A DNA stretch of 64,000 nucleotides, taken from assembly GCA_905221605.1 (NCBI GenBank), contig CAJNDS010002498.1, positions 310,001-374,000 on the forward strand. The letters run 5' to 3'. The stretch comes from Symbiodinium natans. Its lineage: Eukaryota; Sar; Dinophyceae; Suessiales; Symbiodiniaceae. Below, piece after piece: positions 55,246 to 64,000 of the stretch (its first letter is position 1; every line of letters starts with the position of its first letter). The position numbers and the translations under genes are program-made. The notes below the pieces were generated by a model that was not told where the DNA came from, did not search any database, and was given only the letters and a program-made list of their open reading frames with translations.

Positions 55246-56586
55246 GAAGCAAGTATTTTCAATTTTGTTGGTTCGTGGAGGTCCCACACAAGACCGTACG
55301 GCGCATTCGAAGACGGACATGGAAGATCATGGAGCCAGGAAAGGCGCTTGTTTGCAATAGTGACAAGATGTGGCAAGTCATTGTCAAGAGAATCTTTGTA
55401 GGTGCAGTCATTTAGTTTCTGATTGTGCTTCTCGCCGCATGCAGTTGACATTGACAGCTACAAGTAGCGCGACAGCTCGCAAGGTCCAACTGGCTTGGAG
55501 GGCCAGCTCGCAGAAGCTTCAGCCGACGCAGAACCCGAAGTTCCTCCCGTGCGGGTTTATGTGCTCGAGACAAGTTCTGGCGAAACTGCTGTTGCAGTCG
55601 AGCGATCTGATGGCAAGAAGTGGCGCTTCATGCGCAATGCGATTGACTTCGAGCTCCGGTGTTCGAGTGATGAGCTTCAACACTGGCTCTCCGGCTTAGT
55701 CTCCGAGCAGTTGCCGGGGCTGCTGACTCTGCTTGGTGGCGAAGTCCAAAGCCGAGGTGCTGCTCTCAAAGCCGCGGAGAAGGAGCGTGATGCACTGAGA
55801 GGCACAGAGGACTACAGCTTCTTTGGGCTCGATGGCCAAACCTGCACTGAAAAAGATATTGACAAAGCCTACCGGCAACAGTCAACGCGACTTCATCCTG
55901 ACAAAGGTGGGGATGAGGAGTCCTTCAACAACATGCGAGAGAAGTACGAGCAGCTAAAAGCCTTGCGCGGCGAGAACCATGAGAAGCGAAAGGAGGGGGG
56001 TGGCTCCATCAAGTGGGATGCAAAGAGCAGGCAGTCGATGCTTCGTGCCCATGGCGATCTCCGCGATCAACTTGTGTGGATCACGCGTCACCGTACACAG
56101 GTCGAGGAGGAGCTGCAAGCGCTGCGGCTGCGCCAGGTCAAGCTTAGCCTACCCTCCACGCAACTTCCTCAAAGCCCTTGCTCCTGAACCCCGGCTGCAC
56201 GTTTGGTCTGCCAAAGATATTTGCAGACCTTGCAAACGCGTTGGTGCTGTTGCTGTTGCTTAAGATAGGAGGATTGACAGATTGACACTGGACAGGGTGA
56301 ATTCGGGTGACATCGGGTGAATTGGCGAAGAGCAGTGACCAGAGGGGCCAGCAGTGGCAACAGTGCAGCTCCAGGGCTCTGCAAGTGCTGTTGGGTTCTC
56401 AGACTTGTGCGACGGAGCACAAATCTGCACCTGCGCTTCATCTGTACGAATCTGTACCTGTGTTTCCAAATATGGTCTTTCCCGCGGACGGCATCTCTGT
56501 CGGCAGCCGAGAAAGCGGACATCTTGCACTATCATCTTGCTGACTTCCGCAGCTGTCTGCAGTGGCTGAATGTGGCTGATATATAA
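55246..56586 (+). CDS. J-domain (DnaJ-like) protein
   Basis: J domains stimulate Hsp70 ATPase. An upstream exon (about 55246-55395; FQFCWFVEVPHKTVRRIRRR, TWKIMEPGKALVCNSDKMWQ; ends TTT|GTAGGT) joins in phase to 55468-56136. That exon encodes an acidic leader, a region with VRVYVLETSSGETAVAVERS and KKWRFMRNAIDFELRCSSDE, and the J domain DYSFFGLDGQTCTEKDIDKA, YRQQSTRLHPDKGGDEESFN. The HPD motif is complete, near residue 143 of this exon's product. It ends CGCCAG|GTCAAG after a coiled helix (QVEEELQALRLRQ). Candidate later exons are about 56376-56513 (ALQVLLGSQTCATEHKSAPA) and the terminal one (EKADILHYHLADFRSCLQWL, NVADI, stop 56586). The J domain is secure; the outer exons are less so. Confidence 0.8.
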
Positions 56587-57468
56587 GTAAAAGTCCACGT
56601 TAACGATCGCACAACTTCGCAGTGTGAGTCATGACGTTAGTTGCTCCGCGGGTTTGTGTCGTTCACATGCCATGCTCTGTGCATGTCACGGTCTGGTGAC
56701 CTGGTGCAGCTTGTAGACAATATATGGACACACTATCGCAGAACCACAAGCTAGAAGATCCTAGCATATCCGTACGAAACTCTCGCGTGGCCGTGGCCTC
56801 GTTCTAGGTTTGCGGGCGCTGTGTATCTTGGCTCAGCGGCGACGCTCCGCATGCTGTGCAGGTGATGGCCGGCCCGGGCTCAGGCGCAGAGAATAGAAGC
56901 AAAGAAGAAGCAACAGAAGAAGAAACATAAGAAAAAGACAGAAGCCGGCTTTTCTCAATTTTCTCAGCACTCACCCTTAGGACGCCCTAAGTCTGCCCTG
57001 AGCACGCTGCTCTAGCAAGGTGTCGAAGGACGGACCAGACCCGGGTTCAAATGGAAAAGCGACTTGGCTGCAGGATGCAGGGATGTGAGAAGAGTGCTGC
57101 TAGCGAAGAGCCCATGCAGCGAGGTGCAAGAAGCACGGCAGAATCGGATGGGACCAACACGGCAAAGCCCACCCAGCACTCGTACCCTTCGCAGCAGGGC
57201 GCAGGCGGCGTCACAACAACTGGGATGCCGCACCTACTTCCCACTCAGGCCAGACCTTCCTGCCTTGCGTAGTCTTTTCTCAGTCTTTCTAGCATCAAGC
57301 ATTGTAGAATGTTGCAGCTAGATCTGTGTCAGGCTCCGGCAGTACCAGCAGAGCCAGCTGAAGCCGCCTTTGCCAACGGCGAGATGGTTGAGATTGTAGG
57401 CTGCCTGCTACATTCGAAGCAGGGCAAGCACAGGGTCTGAGCCTGTCTGCGCCGCTGCGCCACTTCAG
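56587..57468. other. Weak coding signals only
   Basis: At 57040-57320 two + frames are both protein-like (CEKSAASEEPMQRGARSTAE; LRPDLPALRSLFSVFLASSI). I could not choose between them. Confidence 0.3.
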
Positions 57469-57951
57469 AGTCAGCTGCTCTGAAAGGTCTGCAGGGTGCT
57501 CTAGACCTGAACGGTCGGGTTGGCCCGGTCCTCGCTTCTACGGTGGATAAGCATGTGTCTTTTGGCCGTGAGCCTTGGGCACATTTGGGCACGTCTGAAG
57601 GCATAGTTCGCGAGTTTGATCCAACCTCAGGGAGGCACAGAGCTGAGACCTCAGCGGGAGGAATGCGTTCAGCTGAATGTCTAGGAGAGTTGATTTGGGC
57701 CTTAAATGAGGCACACTTTCAATCTGCAGCGCTCGTGACGGGAAAAGGTGGAACTTCTAGAAGAGGATGGAAGTGTCCGACAGGTTCGAGTGAGGTGGCC
57801 GTCCGTGCGCACGTTTTTAGCAGGATGCTTAAGAGGTCACCTAGCAGGCCCTAAGAGTAAATGTCGCAGGGCAGCCAACTTGGACCTGCCAGTCCCTCAG
57901 ACGGAGTGTGCACCGCATCTTGCGTTTGCTGCCAATTTGTGGGGAGGCTGA
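57469..57951 (+). CDS. Two phase-matched exons, unknown protein
   Basis: Exon 57469-57710 follows CACTTCAG and reads SAALKGLQGALDLNGRVGPV, LASTVDKHVSFGREPWAHLG, TSEGIVREFDPTSGRHRAET and ECLGELIWALNE, ending GAG|GC in phase 0. Exon 57748-57951 follows GAAAAG and reads VELLEEDGSVRQVRVRWPSV, RTFLAGCLRGHLAGPKSKC and on to a TGA. The implied intron is only 37 bp, GC-AG. Without splicing the first frame runs on to 57854, an alternative. A further + block (SAEEFMPTRASKPQPPMPPV before GTGAGTC at about 58035) may follow. No family was recognised. Confidence 0.48.
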
Positions 57952-58162
57952 GCGCCGAAGAGTTCATGCCAACAAGGGCATCCAAGCCACAGCCGCCCAT
58001 GCCGCCTGTGAGCAAGGCGGAGCAAGAAAGCACGCGTGAGTCGAGATGAAGCGATACGAGATTTTTGTGAGCAACGACGAGTGTTCTGAATCTTGGGTGT
58101 TTGTTTGCATGCGCCGGACATGTCCCAAGAGTAGCTCATATATAGTATGGCCTGATGACGAG

Positions 58163-58357
58163 GAACCCCGGGCCCGACCAGCACAAACAGCCAGACCCTT
58201 GATCGGTTGCTGGAAGCAAAATCTGCTAAAGCAGAGGGATCAAGTTTGCACCGGTGTCGGTAGGCGCGGACCACCGGGGAGACAGAGATGGCCCAGATGG
58301 CCCGTCCTTCACTGCTGATGCAAGTGAAGAGTCCTTCTGCACCCGCTGCACCTGCCG

Positions 58358-58419
<62 letters not shown>

Positions 58420-58560
58420 AATCACTTGATATGGAAGGCTGTGGCACTTGCCGATGCTGTCAAGGAGAGTGACTTGTTTCAGGCGAGGATCTCATGCAAG
58501 AAGATCAGCTTGAGTGCGTTTCTTCTGGTGGCTGTGAAAGGTACAGGCGCTGCTGCGTGA
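58163..58560 (+). CDS. Candidate exons around a (CTG)n tract
   Basis: Exon 58163-58253 reads TPGPTSTNSQTLDRLLEAKS, AKAEGSSLH and ends CACCG|GTGTCG. A later frame (58288-58560) reads MAQMARPSLLMQVKSPSAPA, then poly-Cys from (TGC)n, then HLIWKAVALADAVKESDLFQ and ARISCKKISLSAFLLVAVK before GTACAG. The part after the repeat is clearly protein-like and could instead begin at 58439 after ATGGAAG, which would leave the repeat in an intron. No family was recognised. Confidence 0.38.
58362..58421. repeat. (CTG)20 trinucleotide repeat
   Basis: Twenty uninterrupted CTG units. They would read poly-Leu, poly-Cys or poly-Ala on the + strand and poly-Gln, poly-Ser or poly-Ala on the minus strand. Confidence 0.97.
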
Positions 58561-58642
58561 CAGAGCAGACCCCAATGGTCGCTCGCACCAATCGCCTGAT
58601 TCACCTTTGCTTCTCGAAGCTGCGTGCGACTCAGTACCTTTG

Positions 58643-58692
58643 TTTAGGGTTTAGGGTTTAGGGTTTAGGGTTTAGGGTTTAGGGTTTAGGGT
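58643..58692. repeat. Interstitial telomere-like tract (TTTAGGG)n
   Basis: 50 bp of perfect TTTAGGG units (about 7 copies), opposite in orientation to the tract at 13337-13390. Confidence 0.95.
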
Positions 58693-59056
58693 ACGATATG
58701 GACAGGCCAAGACCACTGCCCAGAGCCTTGATTTGGTTGCATTGCTGCCGAGATCTCAGCGGGATCGCGAGACTCGTTTTGTCCCGCGCGAACCTAGATG
58801 ACGTCCTAGCCACACAAGGCTGGGCTACAACGCCGACCCGAATTCCGTGAGTCCACGATCCAGCAAGGCTGGCCGTCAGACCCGCTTGAGTTACTCTTCT
58901 GCAGTCAACTCTGACGCTTGCTTCTTGCGGGCCTGGCCAGGTGATCTCATCTACTGCTCGAGAGGCGCACCGTATTCGGGGAGCCCCCAAGTCTCAGAGT
59001 CCTCCAGAATGTTCTTCGTTCGAACTGCACCATGAAGAGCGACAGGTGGACACACT

Positions 59057-59374
59057 TTGCCAAATATTTCGCAGCAAGAGTGCATCCACAGACGAGGTGC
59101 TCTGGCTGTGCTGGCAGTTCTTCTTCTTGCCAGCCAGTGCTGGCACATGCAGATCTTTCTTGTTGAGACATGGTTTGTCCTAGGAGCGCGCTGTGCTGTC
59201 AAAGCTCGATGCTGGAGCACTGGCACAGGCACAACTCCAGCTGCTCCAGCTACTATAGCTTCGCATTGCACATCATGTGCAAGCCCTTTCAGCAGCCTGA
59301 AAGACACGCAAGTCACGCAAGCGAGACTTCAACAGACTCGGTCTCTGGGAGATGACGTTGCCTTGGATGACTAA
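59057..59374 (+). CDS. Candidate coding frame with a hydrophobic helix
   Basis: The frame contains GALAVLAVLLLASQCWHMQI, a signal-anchor-like hydrophobic stretch after HRR. It ends TQVTQARLQQTRSLGDDVAL, then DD and a TAA at 59372. Its start (TTG at 59057) is not a real initiator, so an upstream exon is needed. The acidic end before the stop is protein-like. No family was recognised. Confidence 0.36.
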   Translation: MPNISQQECIHRRGALAVLAVLLLASQCWHMQIFLVETWFVLGARCAVKARCWSTGTGTTPAAPATIASHCTSCASPFSSLKDTQVTQARLQQTRSLGDDVALDD

Positions 59375-59444
59375 AACACTTATTGTAGGATATAGAAAGA
59401 GATAAGCAGGTGCAAGGTGGTCTTGTATGCTGATTGCTGGATGT

Positions 59445-59580
59445 TCAGGCCCGCCGGCTGCTCAAATTGTCTGGCCCCTTTGCGTCACTCGGAGCGAAAG
59501 TCTTGCAAATGGTCTTGAAGTGGGCCAGGCATTTCGGATCGGACTGCGAACCGGGATCAACAAGGGTTGCATAGCAGTTC
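59445..59580 (-). CDS. Terminal exon of a minus-strand gene
   Basis: On the minus strand, a CAATTTGCAG acceptor precedes NCYATLVDPGSQSDPKCLAH, FKTICKTFAPSDAKGPDNLS, SRRA and TGA (59445). The exon is 136 bp, in phase 2 entry, and has three cysteines. Codon use and acceptor are good. A possible upstream exon on the same strand is near 59715-59830 (LLRQAPAKGRITRTGRRPSA). No family was recognised. Confidence 0.5.
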
Positions 59581-59830
59581 CTGCAAATTGAGGCTGGGGG
59601 GTGTTGCGCCGGCACCGTGCCTTCAAGACGAATCCGGCAGCTGCCAAGAATTGGAGGACATGTTGTGATAATCGTAAGGTGAAGCATTGTCCGAAAGCGG
59701 AACTCTCACATGCAGGCTACAGAGGGGCACAGGCTCTTCTTGCACTCAGCAGATGGCCTGCGGCCTGTTCTGGTAATGCGCCCCTTAGCAGGTGCCTGCC
59801 TCAGCAACTGATGCTGCCGGTAGAGTCGCG

Positions 59831-61255
59831 GAGCAGTATTAGAGCCGCAGCAGAGCAGGCGTAAGGCGGAGCAACATAAGTAGACAAGCATACATCAACA
59901 CTTACAGCCCGAAACTGCTCCGGTTTGCTCCTGGAGGCCAACCAAGCGCCATGGTGGTGTTGCTCCATGGGTGCGCTGCGTCATGTTTTGTGCAGCCTTA
60001 CGCATCATGTCCAATGAATATATATATATATATATATATCTATCTAGCAGCTAGCATATATATATATATATATATATATATTATTTTACACAAATGCATA
60101 TGCTGGTGGGTCGAACTATGTCTGGCGCAGTAACGTTAGTAGGCAGAAGCCCTGACCTCCCACAGAGTTATTCTTTGAAAAAGCTGCGGACCATGAAGGG
60201 TAGTACTGGAAAACTCATGCATGCGCGGCATCCTCGTTCTTTTGGTGACTGCACATTGCCTCTGCCTCGCCACAGCACTGGCCTCAGTCACGAGAAAGTT
60301 GCTTACAATCATATTGAAGATCAGTATGTAGCACCTGGACAACCAATGTAAAGTAGTGGAATGCAAAAGGGTGTTGCCATGTAGTGGATGTCCAGAAGGA
60401 GGCCTTGTGAATCTATAAGATGTTTATAAAAAGCGAAAGAGGAACTTTCCCATGCTAGATCGGATTTGTAGGGGCTTCTCCATCTACATTTGGTGTGATA
60501 TGCAGGATCTGCATGCACAAAGCTGGCTGTTACAGGTGGCCTTGTTGCTCTGCGTTGGGGAGATTAGTCTTTATGAGGAAGTGACTATGCAACATGGAAG
60601 GTTGACTAGCAGAAAAAGGCTGAGCTCCGTTTAAAATTTAATGGTTATACGAAGTCTCCGCACAAAATAAATGCTGCACAAGGGAAGCTTGTATACCCTT
60701 GTGCAGTGAAAGTTCTTTTTGTCTGACGTCCTCGTGCTAGCCGTGTGTTAGGGTTGCTACGCGAAATGGGCCGGGCTTGACAAAGCATGGATCGGAAAGT
60801 TCCGTGGACAACGCTGTGGTTCATTCAGTATGACTTGCCAGACAGGGCTAGCTATGTAAGCCTCTAGACTACACATGGGAGTCTGCGTACGACAGTTGTG
60901 TACAGAGAAGAATAAAAGTAATGGATGTGCGCGAGCAATGTGTCTGATGGTCCGGTGGTGTAGTCGTTAGACAGTTTCCCCCCATCGGACTGGCCCCATG
61001 GTCCGGTGGGTGTCGCAGGGGGGCAGCCTAATTACGGGTCAATGCACTGGCCTAACCCTGCACTCTGAACTCCAAAACAAGTCTGAAGAGGACAACAATC
61101 GGTCTGCTGGTCGGGTGTCGCATGGGGTCTGGCATGGGGAAACCTATTGGTCTAATGGTAGTCTAATGGTCTATCGAATCGAACCAGCTGTGAAACAGTC
61201 CAGGCGACGCGTAAAACATGGGGCGGGGGGGGAGGGGATGTGCGTGCATGTATGT
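59831..61255. other. Gene-poor, AT-repeat-rich stretch
   Basis: Contains the TA palindrome at 60019-60081 and a weak + frame at 60094-60351 (LKKLRTMKGSTGKLMHARHP). At 60949-61190 the words GGTCCGGTGG(T/G)GT and GGTC(G)GGTGTCGCA recur three times in a tRNA-like context that does not fold as a tRNA. Confidence 0.4.
60019..60081. repeat. (TA)n palindrome
   Basis: Two (TA)~10 runs flank CTATCTAGCAGCTAGC, so the whole can form a hairpin. Confidence 0.85.
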
Positions 61256-61460
61256 GTGCACATATGTATATATGTATATATGTCTATATGTATATATGTA
61301 TATATATGTATATATGTATATATGTATATATGTATATATGTATATATGTATATATGTATATATGTATATATGTATATATGTATATATGTATATATGTATA
61401 TATGTATATGTGTATATGTGTATATATGTATATATGTATATATATATATACATATAGTTT
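61256..61460. repeat. 8-bp minisatellite TATATGTA
   Basis: About 24 units with few changes. Period 8 gives a 24-base reading cycle and Tyr/Ile/Val/Met-rich frames on both strands that are not genes. Confidence 0.93.
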
Positions 61461-62120
61461 TTTTCGTTGCATGTTTTAGTGGTACCATGGTTCATACTGC
61501 CGTTTCGCGGCAAGGCTCTTTCAGCACCAGCCTCGGTTCAGAATGCACTCTGAAAAAAAGAGAGAAAATCGGAGCGAATGTAAGGTCTGCGCGGATGTTG
61601 GAGAAAACTGTGCGACATCTTTCTGGTTCAGTGCCCCACATGCTTTTCGCCCCTTGCTTGCACTGCAGATGTGGATGCAGCTCAGGGTTGCTGCAACAGG
61701 AACGTTGGCAAGTTGACAATGCGAGGTGATGCCCACAGCGCCGACGCGCGCCGGGAGCTGAGGGAGCACGTGCTTCTCCTCCTGTGCATGTTCCAGAATG
61801 CCCCATAATGTTTCATAATGTTTCCATATTTTCCTTCGTCTTGGCGGTCCTTGGCGAGTCGCTGTAGGATGGCTGGAGTGTGGGGCCGGTCCGATGCTGA
61901 GCCAACACTGCCTTGTAGAGACGGCTCGCATGGCATCCTTTCACCACATGAAATCTGTTGTTCAAGTTTCCGTAGAGCATGAGCGAGAAAGTGCAGACTG
62001 CTTGCATTGGTAGTGGGAGTCCAACGATGGTCCGTTAGCAAACTTGGTCTGGCGACAGTCATTGTGTGCTATTTCTCGTTTCTCGTAGGCTATCCCTGTC
62101 CCTTGCTTGCCGTTCCTCTA
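61461..62120. other. No supported gene; intron-like upstream of the next gene
   Basis: A pyrimidine-rich tract with TTTCTCGTAG ends at 62088 and may be an acceptor for the following gene, whose exon would then start at 62089. Confidence 0.35.
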
Positions 62121-64000
62121 ATGGCGATGTACAACATGGGCAACATGGGCTTCCACGATGCGAAGCTCGCTTGGGGCCACTGGGACTACGTGGATCTCTC
62201 CCACTTTGCGAGCATCCCACCCGGTGCTACAGTGAGGACATCCGCAGTCATGTTTGTGAAGGAGTGCCGGGAGAAAGCTCCACCCCCGGGAATCTTGGCG
62301 AGCGTGGCTTCATTTGCCACGGGAATTGCACTTCACAGGATGTATCATCATCAGAAGCGGTCAGAGAAGGTACCCATTCCCAAACTTGTAGAGCTTCCAA
62401 AGCACAAGGCATGCCGTGAAGTCCAACAGCCACGCAGCTGGATCTTGCCATTGGTGCTGAAGTGTTCGGGTGCAGCTGTGTTGGTCATGGCTGCTTCGCG
62501 CAAGGTGCGCAAGCGCATGTGGAAGGGCGCACGGCTGCTCGACTTGAAAGAGAGTCAGGTGTCCAGAGCCTCTTCCACTCCGGAGGATGGTGCGTCCCCT
62601 GTTCCGTTGCAGGATGCCATCGACTCGGTAGCCGGAAGTGTGTGGAGCAGAACGGGTGGCATGCCTCCTCCCCATTTCCCTTCCGAGAGCATTGCCCCAC
62701 CGCGGACTCAACAGCTCCCAACGTGTATACCATGGACAAGCGAAGACCAAGTGGAGGATGCAAAGCCACCCAAGCCTGAGGCCGCTTTACCAACAGAGCA
62801 GAGCAAAGCGATGCCGAAGGCACCACTTACACCAGTTCAAGGCAAGGGTCCAGCGCCCCAGGGTAAGGGCAAAGGCGGCAAAGGAAATGAGATGCCGCCA
62901 CCACCGCCAACGCCCAAGGGAGCCGGCTCCAGATACAAGGTGTCAGGCCAAACATGGTTTGAGCAACAACAAGCCCAGGGCAAGATGTGTGGAGTTGCAA
63001 CTCATGAGGAGTTTGGACCAATAAAGACCGGGAAGCTGCAGCAAGCCAACCAGCTCCTGCTGGATACAAATCCCTCAAATCCATCAAAGGCTTCCTTGGT
63101 GCCATTCAGCGCTCCGGGACACGAGGGGAGCACTATGAGCACTCCAAAGCCAGCGGTGGAAGCTGCTGCAGAAAGTGGCAAGAGCACCACGCCGGCCCAG
63201 CCGTGCCAAAGCGTTCAACCAACACATGAGGCTGGCAAATCTCAGGAGCTCCGCAGGCGGGCCACTCGTACGTGTGCTCTTGCATGGCGTGCGCGCAGGG
63301 GTGGGATTTCATCATTTCGGCAGGACATATACAAGGAGAAGCCCTCATCCCCGAAGTTTGGCTCTAACCTACACCGCAATATGTAAGCCGCAAGTATGGA
63401 GACCCTGTCCAGGTCTGAAAGTAGAGATCCTCTGTTGTGACCAGTACTTTCAGAGCCTCCTAGAGGTTCGTCTAGCAAGAGGCATCGTCTTTGTAGAAGC
63501 TCAGTGCCGAAAACAATGCGTAGCGACTGTATCGGGGTATTCGCGGTTTCAGTTGTCGATCTAGGCTTCCTGCTCAGGCAAACATCCTCTTCATCTGAGG
63601 GGCATGCCTTCTCGGACGTGTCTTCCGTGAGCGCAGGGGCAGAGCCCAAGAAGCTGAAGTTCCCTGTCATGAACTTTGTCAGTGTCCACTATCAAGCGAA
63701 CGAGGCGAACAATTCACCTCTGCCCTCTTGTGTTCCAACCCGCCCGTCTTCTCCCACTTCAAACAAGATTCATTGCGGACTCGCGTCAGCATACAACATT
63801 GGAGAACGGCCCAATTCGAGATCGCCATCGCAAAGCCCTCGGAAGGTGGAGGAGTTGCCATCCGAGAGGTCTGGCAGGTCGCTTCCACGTGCATCGTGCG
63901 GAGGCCAGCGCCCCTCATCGCAAGTGTCACAATCCACCACCGCACCTCCCAGAAGCAAGTCACCGAGGTCAAGGTCGCCAACTAGAGACCGGGCTGCTCA
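62121..64000 (+). CDS. Lys/Gly- and Ser/Arg-rich protein, 3' partial
   Basis: From the ATG at 62121 the frame reads MAMYNMGNMGFHDAKLAWGH. It then has two hydrophobic stretches (ILASVASFATGIALH; SWILPLVLKCSGAAVLVMAA), a Pro/Ser-rich middle, GPAPQGKGKGGKGNEMPPPP and YKVSGQTWFEQQQAQGKMCG. Exon 1 probably ends at GCCACTC|GTACGT (63267, phase 1) and joins in phase to 63553 after GGTTTCAG. That exon reads VDLGFLLRQTSSSSEGHAFS, FPVMNFVSVHYQANEANNSP and then an SR-type tail (SRSPSQSPRKVEE; RSKSPRSRSPTRDRA), and runs off the window. The hydrophobic stretches could be membrane helices. No family was recognised; a link to mobile elements is possible but not shown. Confidence 0.55.

Noticed and set aside
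60950-61020. A possible tRNA gene
   Set aside because: The A-box-like part is present, but no cloverleaf, anticodon stem or correctly placed B box could be formed.
61163-61513. Tyr/Ile/Thr-rich frames over the TATATGTA repeat
   Set aside because: Period-8 simple repeat; open on both strands without any start or splice context.
1-64000. Relics of the 22-base dinoflagellate spliced leader, CRISPR arrays, rRNA genes and retroelement enzymes
   Set aside because: I looked for the spliced-leader core and its complement and for repeat-spacer patterns, and found none by eye. A computed search would be needed to exclude diverged relics.

Overview
The window reads as nuclear DNA of a dinoflagellate, most likely a symbiodiniacean-type alga; this is an inference from several features seen together. 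Coding sequence is cut into many short exons. Introns often start with GC (sometimes GA) instead of GT and end in AG followed by G. Nearly all supported genes lie on the + strand. One ribosomal-protein gene is present as two near-identical copies 2.7 kb apart. Arabidopsis-type telomere repeats (CCCTAAA/TTTAGGG) occur internally, and simple repeats are abundant. No bacterial operon, plasmid or phage logic is visible. I recognised no reverse transcriptase, transposase, CRISPR array, rRNA or intact tRNA gene.

Layout. 0-4 kb: fragments of unidentified spliced genes. 4.4-8.5 kb: two copies of the gene for ribosomal protein eS28 (RPS28), with an unidentified gene between them. 10.3-16.9 kb: a candidate 51-residue two-exon protein, several exon clusters, the first interstitial telomere tract and long alternating purine-pyrimidine DNA. 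18-19.4 kb: an ankyrin-repeat gene built from tiny exons. 21.9-23.1 kb: a 400-residue frame with an OGFr-like segment. 27-29.7 kb: coiled-coil genes. 32.6 kb: a MITE-like element. 35.3-37.2 kb: a nuclear Hsp33 redox-chaperone gene. 37.5-38.8 kb: kynurenine 3-monooxygenase. 45 kb: a fold-back element. 46.7-53.7 kb: a large REJ/GPS-type single-pass surface protein. 53.7-54.0 kb: a convergent minus-strand gene. 55.2-56.6 kb: a J-domain gene. 57.5-59.6 kb: further exons, a (CTG)20 tract and the second telomere tract. 62.1-64 kb: a Lys/Gly- and Ser/Arg-rich gene that runs off the window.

The genes do not form a pathway. Hsp33 (redox chaperone, organelle-like presequence) and KMO (tryptophan catabolism) are same-strand neighbours, but nothing shows a functional link. 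Splice sites were deduced by eye from reading-frame continuity, AG acceptors, GT/GC/GA donors and, where stated, phase matching. Exon edges are therefore estimates except where protein-family conservation pins them (RPS28 and most of Hsp33).
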